This document shows, piece by piece, positions 61,186 to 64,000 of a stretch of DNA of 64,000 nt. The notes under the pieces were generated by a model. That model saw only the letters and a program-made list of their open reading frames with translations, was not told the origin of the DNA and did no database searches. The stretch comes from Alkalidesulfovibrio alkalitolerans DSM 16529 (lineage in GTDB: Bacteria > Desulfobacterota > Desulfovibrionia > Desulfovibrionales > Desulfovibrionaceae): assembly GCF_000422245.1 (NCBI RefSeq), contig NZ_ATHI01000004.1, positions 1 to 64,000 on the forward strand, written 5' to 3'. Within the stretch, counting starts at the first letter, position 1. Each line of letters opens with the position of its first letter. The position numbers and the translations under genes were made by a program.

Positions 61186-63903
61186 ATGGCGAGATTGACG
61201 ACGCGCATCGGCGGGCGGGGCGAAAGCCTGCGCACCGTCACCATCGCCTTTGTCACGGGCGTCTTCAGCATCCTGATTCTCGCTTCCATCGTTCTGACCA
61301 GCAGCATCGTGCAAGGCCGTTTTGCGAGCATCGAGCAAGGAGAGATCCTGCGCGACGCGCGTAGGGCCGTGAACGCCATCGAGGCCGACCTGGAAGCCCT
61401 GGACCGGGTGGTGCGCGACTGGGCATGGTGGGACGACACCTTCGCCTACCTGCGGGGCCGAAAGCCCGATTATTCTGAAACCAACCTCGTTCCTTCGACG
61501 TTCGAGACGCAAAAACTGCATCTGATTCTGCTGTTGCGGTCCGATTTGCGGCCTGCCTGGCAGGGCTATCGGGCCGCGGGATCGGCGGACATCATTCCCC
61601 TTCCCGAGGGCATGGTCGGGCTTTTGGCCCGCCGCGCGGGAGACAGGAACGCCTTTCCGGGCGAGAGCGGGTTCAAGGGCGTCTTCCGCCACGGTGGCGG
61701 GTTATACATTCTGGCCTGTCGGCCGGTTCTCGACTCGGCCCAGGAAGGGCCATCACCGGGCTGGCTGGTCATGGCCAGGCGCATCGACCCGAAATATGTG
61801 GCCGAGATCGCCGAGCGTACGGACTTGGCCCTGACCCTCGCGCCCAAGGGAACGAGTGACGAGGAAGCCGTGGTCAAGGATCGCGCCGTGACCCGGCGGG
61901 GAACGGAGCTGGCCGCGGCCGCGATGATGCGCGACGTATTCGGTCTGCCTGCCCTGCGCATCGAAGTTACATCTCCGATGGCCATAAGTGAGGCCGGAGC
62001 CCAGGCCTCGCGGCTCCTCATGCTCTCGCTCTCTTTGGCCGGCCTCCTGGCCGCGTTGCTGCTGGGTCTCTTTCTGGAACGGCGGGTGCTGGCGCGCGTA
62101 ACCAGCCTGGGCGACCAGGTGCGCTCCGTGCGAACCCTGCCCGTGGGGCAGCGGGGCGTTTCCTTGCCGGGCGACGACGAACTGGCCCGGCTGGCCCGGG
62201 ACATGTCCACGGTCTTCGACGAGCTGCGCGAGTCCGAGGAGCGCTACCGGACCATCTTCATGAACACCGGCGCGGCCTCCATCCTGATCGAAGAGGACAC
62301 CTCCATCATCCTGGCCAACCGCGAGTTCGCCAAGTTCGCGGGCGTGAGCGAGGAGCGGCTCGCCGAGCGACCGTCGTGGACGCAGTTCTTCCACGAGGAC
62401 GACGTGCCCCGGATGCTCGAATACCACCGGCTGCGCCGCGTCACGCCGGAGGCCGCCCCGCGCGTGTACGAGGCGCGCTTCAAGGACGCGCTGGGCCGGG
62501 TGCGGCACGTGAGCATGACCGTGGCCCTGATTCCGGGCACAGGCAAGTCCATCGCCTCGATTCTGGACATCGGGCGCATGAAGGAAGCCGAGGAGCGGTT
62601 GGCGCGCCAAGCCTTCACCGACGACCTGACGGGGCAGCCCAACCGCGCCCACTTCCTGATCCGCCTGGAACATGCCGTGGCCATGGCCGAGCGCGCGGGC
62701 ACGCGGCTTGGGGTGATGCTTCTGGACCTCGACGAGTTCAAGGGAATCAACGACTCGCTGGGACATCAGGCGGGCGACGAGGTGCTTATCCAGGTCGCCG
62801 AGCGGTTGCGCGCCGCGTTGCGCCGTTCCGACACCCTGGCGCGCCTGGGCGGCGACGAGTTCACGATCATCGTCGAGGGCGTGGACGAACCCGAGGATCT
62901 CGCCGAGGTGGCGCGCAAGATAATCGCAACCATGGGTGAACCCTTCGCGGCCGCCCAGGCGGAGATATTCCTCGGCGTGAGCATAGGCATCGCCGTTTAT
63001 CCCCAGGACGGCCGGACCCCCGAACGGCTGATGCAGTGCGCGGACATGGCCATGTACCGCTCCAAGACACTGGGCAAGAACACCTTCAGCTTCTTCACCC
63101 CGGACCTGAACTACCAGGCCGTGGTCAGGCTGCGCACCGAGAACCAGTTGCGCGCGGCCGTGTCCGACGACCGCATCACGGCCTATTTTCAACCTGTGGT
63201 CGGCATCGATGACGGTTGTCCGGCGGGCTTTGAGGCCCTGGCCCGTTGGCGCGACGAGAACGGCGTGGTGCCGCCGGACGCCGGGTTCATCGCCGTGGCC
63301 GAGAAGACCGGACTCATCGTGCGCATCGACCGGCTGATCCTGGAGCAGGCCTGTGGCTTCTGCGCCCGGCTCAACGCCACGGGCGGGCGCAGGCTGTTCG
63401 TGGCCGTGAACATCTCCGCGCGCCACTTCCTGCGAGGCACCCTCGTTGACGACGTATCCGGCGCGCTCGCGGCGAGTGGGCTCGATCCAGATTGTCTGGA
63501 GATCGAGATCACCGAGACGACCCTCATGGAGAACTTCGAGGCCGCGCGGCGGGTCATCGATGAACTGTCGTCCCTTGGCGTACGGCTGGCCCTGGACGAC
63601 TTCGGCACGGGCTATTCCTCCCTGGCCTACCTGCGCAACCTGCCCGTGCAGAAGCTGAAGATCGACCGTGCTTTCATCGCGCGCAGCCATACCCCGGACG
63701 GAGGAGCTCTGCTCAAGGCCGTGGTGGATCTGGCCATGAGCCTGGGTATCGAACCGGTGGCCGAGGGCGTGGAGACCCGAGAGCAGGCGGATTACCTGCG
63801 CTCCATCGGCTGCCGCTTGGCCCAGGGTTGGCTCTTCTGCCGGGCGGTCCCGGCCGAACAGGCCGAGCAGATGGCTTTGGCCGTCCCGGACGGCAGTTCC
63901 TGA
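61186..63903 (+). CDS. CHASE4-HAMP-PAS-GGDEF-EAL cyclic-di-GMP enzyme
   Basis: 905-residue inner-membrane protein. Membrane helices at about 20-40 and 275-300 bracket a periplasmic CHASE4 domain (ALDRVVRDWAWWDDTFAYL is its hallmark). HAMP (about 300-350), PAS (about 360-465; TGAASILIEEDTSII), GGDEF (about 480-640; RLGGDEFTIIV with an inhibitory RRSD site five residues before) and EAL (about 650-900) follow. The EAL domain has FEALARWRDENG, NISARHFLRG, EITETTLMENFE, DDFGTGYSSLAYL and PVAEGVETREQ, so both synthesis and hydrolysis of c-di-GMP look possible. ATG at 61186 has GGAGGGGG upstream. The last 97 bases of the window lie downstream. Confidence 0.93.
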   Translation: MARLTTRIGGRGESLRTVTIAFVTGVFSILILASIVLTSSIVQGRFASIEQGEILRDARRAVNAIEADLEALDRVVRDWAWWDDTFAYLRGRKPDYSETNLVPSTFETQKLHLILLLRSDLRPAWQGYRAAGSADIIPLPEGMVGLLARRAGDRNAFPGESGFKGVFRHGGGLYILACRPVLDSAQEGPSPGWLVMARRIDPKYVAEIAERTDLALTLAPKGTSDEEAVVKDRAVTRRGTELAAAAMMRDVFGLPALRIEVTSPMAISEAGAQASRLLMLSLSLAGLLAALLLGLFLERRVLARVTSLGDQVRSVRTLPVGQRGVSLPGDDELARLARDMSTVFDELRESEERYRTIFMNTGAASILIEEDTSIILANREFAKFAGVSEERLAERPSWTQFFHEDDVPRMLEYHRLRRVTPEAAPRVYEARFKDALGRVRHVSMTVALIPGTGKSIASILDIGRMKEAEERLARQAFTDDLTGQPNRAHFLIRLEHAVAMAERAGTRLGVMLLDLDEFKGINDSLGHQAGDEVLIQVAERLRAALRRSDTLARLGGDEFTIIVEGVDEPEDLAEVARKIIATMGEPFAAAQAEIFLGVSIGIAVYPQDGRTPERLMQCADMAMYRSKTLGKNTFSFFTPDLNYQAVVRLRTENQLRAAVSDDRITAYFQPVVGIDDGCPAGFEALARWRDENGVVPPDAGFIAVAEKTGLIVRIDRLILEQACGFCARLNATGGRRLFVAVNISARHFLRGTLVDDVSGALAASGLDPDCLEIEITETTLMENFEAARRVIDELSSLGVRLALDDFGTGYSSLAYLRNLPVQKLKIDRAFIARSHTPDGGALLKAVVDLAMSLGIEPVAEGVETREQADYLRSIGCRLAQGWLFCRAVPAEQAEQMALAVPDGSS

Positions 63904-63950
63904 TCCTTTGAGCGCAGTTTCCGGAAAATCGCCCTAGCGAGTCTGATATT

Positions 63951-63970
63951 CTGGAATTCCGGAATTCCAG
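63951..63970. repeat. 20-bp perfect palindrome downstream of the GGDEF/EAL gene
   Basis: ctggaattccggaattccag is a perfect palindrome (two EcoRI-like gaattc-related cores). It lies 48 bp after the stop codon, at the window edge. Confidence 0.6.
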
Positions 63971-64000
63971 CCTCGCCCACTCCAAAATGCAGGAATCCAG

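Noticed and set aside
59134-61692. 852-codon frame antisense to the ABC ATPases and the GGDEF/EAL gene
   Set aside because: It is a long open shadow frame typical of GC-rich DNA, with no domain and opposite to four supported genes.

Overview
The window is GC-rich bacterial DNA that reads as a chromosomal segment of a deltaproteobacterial sulfate reducer, most likely Desulfovibrionales. The gene content supports this: a tetraheme cytochrome c3, a rubredoxin / rubredoxin-oxygen oxidoreductase / desulfoferrodoxin oxygen-defence set, cytochrome bd, siroheme-decarboxylase (ahb) type heme synthesis, futalosine-type menaquinone synthesis, an anaerobic cobalamin branch and a c-heme chemoreceptor resembling DcrA. 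No rRNA, tRNA, CRISPR array or complete IS element was found.

Layout. 1-2000: a 56-residue orphan protein between two hairpins, then cbiC-cbiF (minus). 2129-13841 (minus): a complex I cluster, nuoABCDHIJK followed by four antiporter-type subunits (MrpD-like, NuoL-like, NuoM, NuoN) and an 88-residue membrane protein, with no nuoE/F/G. Divergent from it at 14160 is an orphan molybdopterin oxidoreductase. 16.7-21.2 kb (plus): a GNAT-deacetylase fusion, tyrS, a small DMT-type membrane protein and a UbiA-type prenyltransferase. 21.4-27.0 kb (minus): membrane protein, HDAC-like hydrolase with zinc ribbon, hydantoinase/oxoprolinase ATPase, radical SAM/SPASM protein. 27.1-32 kb: cydAB, roo, rubredoxin, desulfoferrodoxin. 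32.1-35 kb: tetraheme cytochrome, heme-binding chemoreceptor, PilZ protein (one operon). 35.1-47.1 kb: purSL fusion, HDOD-PAS-GGDEF protein, polyprenyl synthase, futalosine hydrolase, a second chemoreceptor, UDP-sugar dehydrogenase. 47.2-54.2 kb: DUF2065 protein, ubiE-like methyltransferase, an acidic repeat protein, cytochrome c3, and an ahbB-hemL-cbiG-cbiH tetrapyrrole operon. 54.4-57.8 kb: a mosaic tandem cassette of two secreted paralogues around a large cytoplasmic protein. 58.4-63.9 kb (plus): an oligopeptide-type ABC ATPase pair, a conserved unknown and a CHASE4-HAMP-PAS-GGDEF-EAL protein.

How the genes fit together. Menaquinone synthesis (prenyltransferase, polyprenyl synthase, futalosine hydrolase, UbiE methyltransferase) would supply the quinone used by the complex I homologue and cytochrome bd. 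Siroheme/heme/corrinoid genes would serve cytochromes, sulfite reductase and B12 enzymes. The oxygen-defence genes and the heme chemoreceptor point to an anaerobe that senses and avoids O2.

The two most unusual signals are: (1) a family of about 14 long imperfect palindromes of roughly 120-125 bp in 64 kb, nine of them starting at or within a few tens of bases of a stop codon in the same orientation as the gene, often sharing a base with the stop codon; (2) the 54.4-57.8 kb cassette, whose genes share identical ends and divergent centres, as in effector/immunity-type arrays. Assignments rest on reading the sequence and translations; no database search was run.
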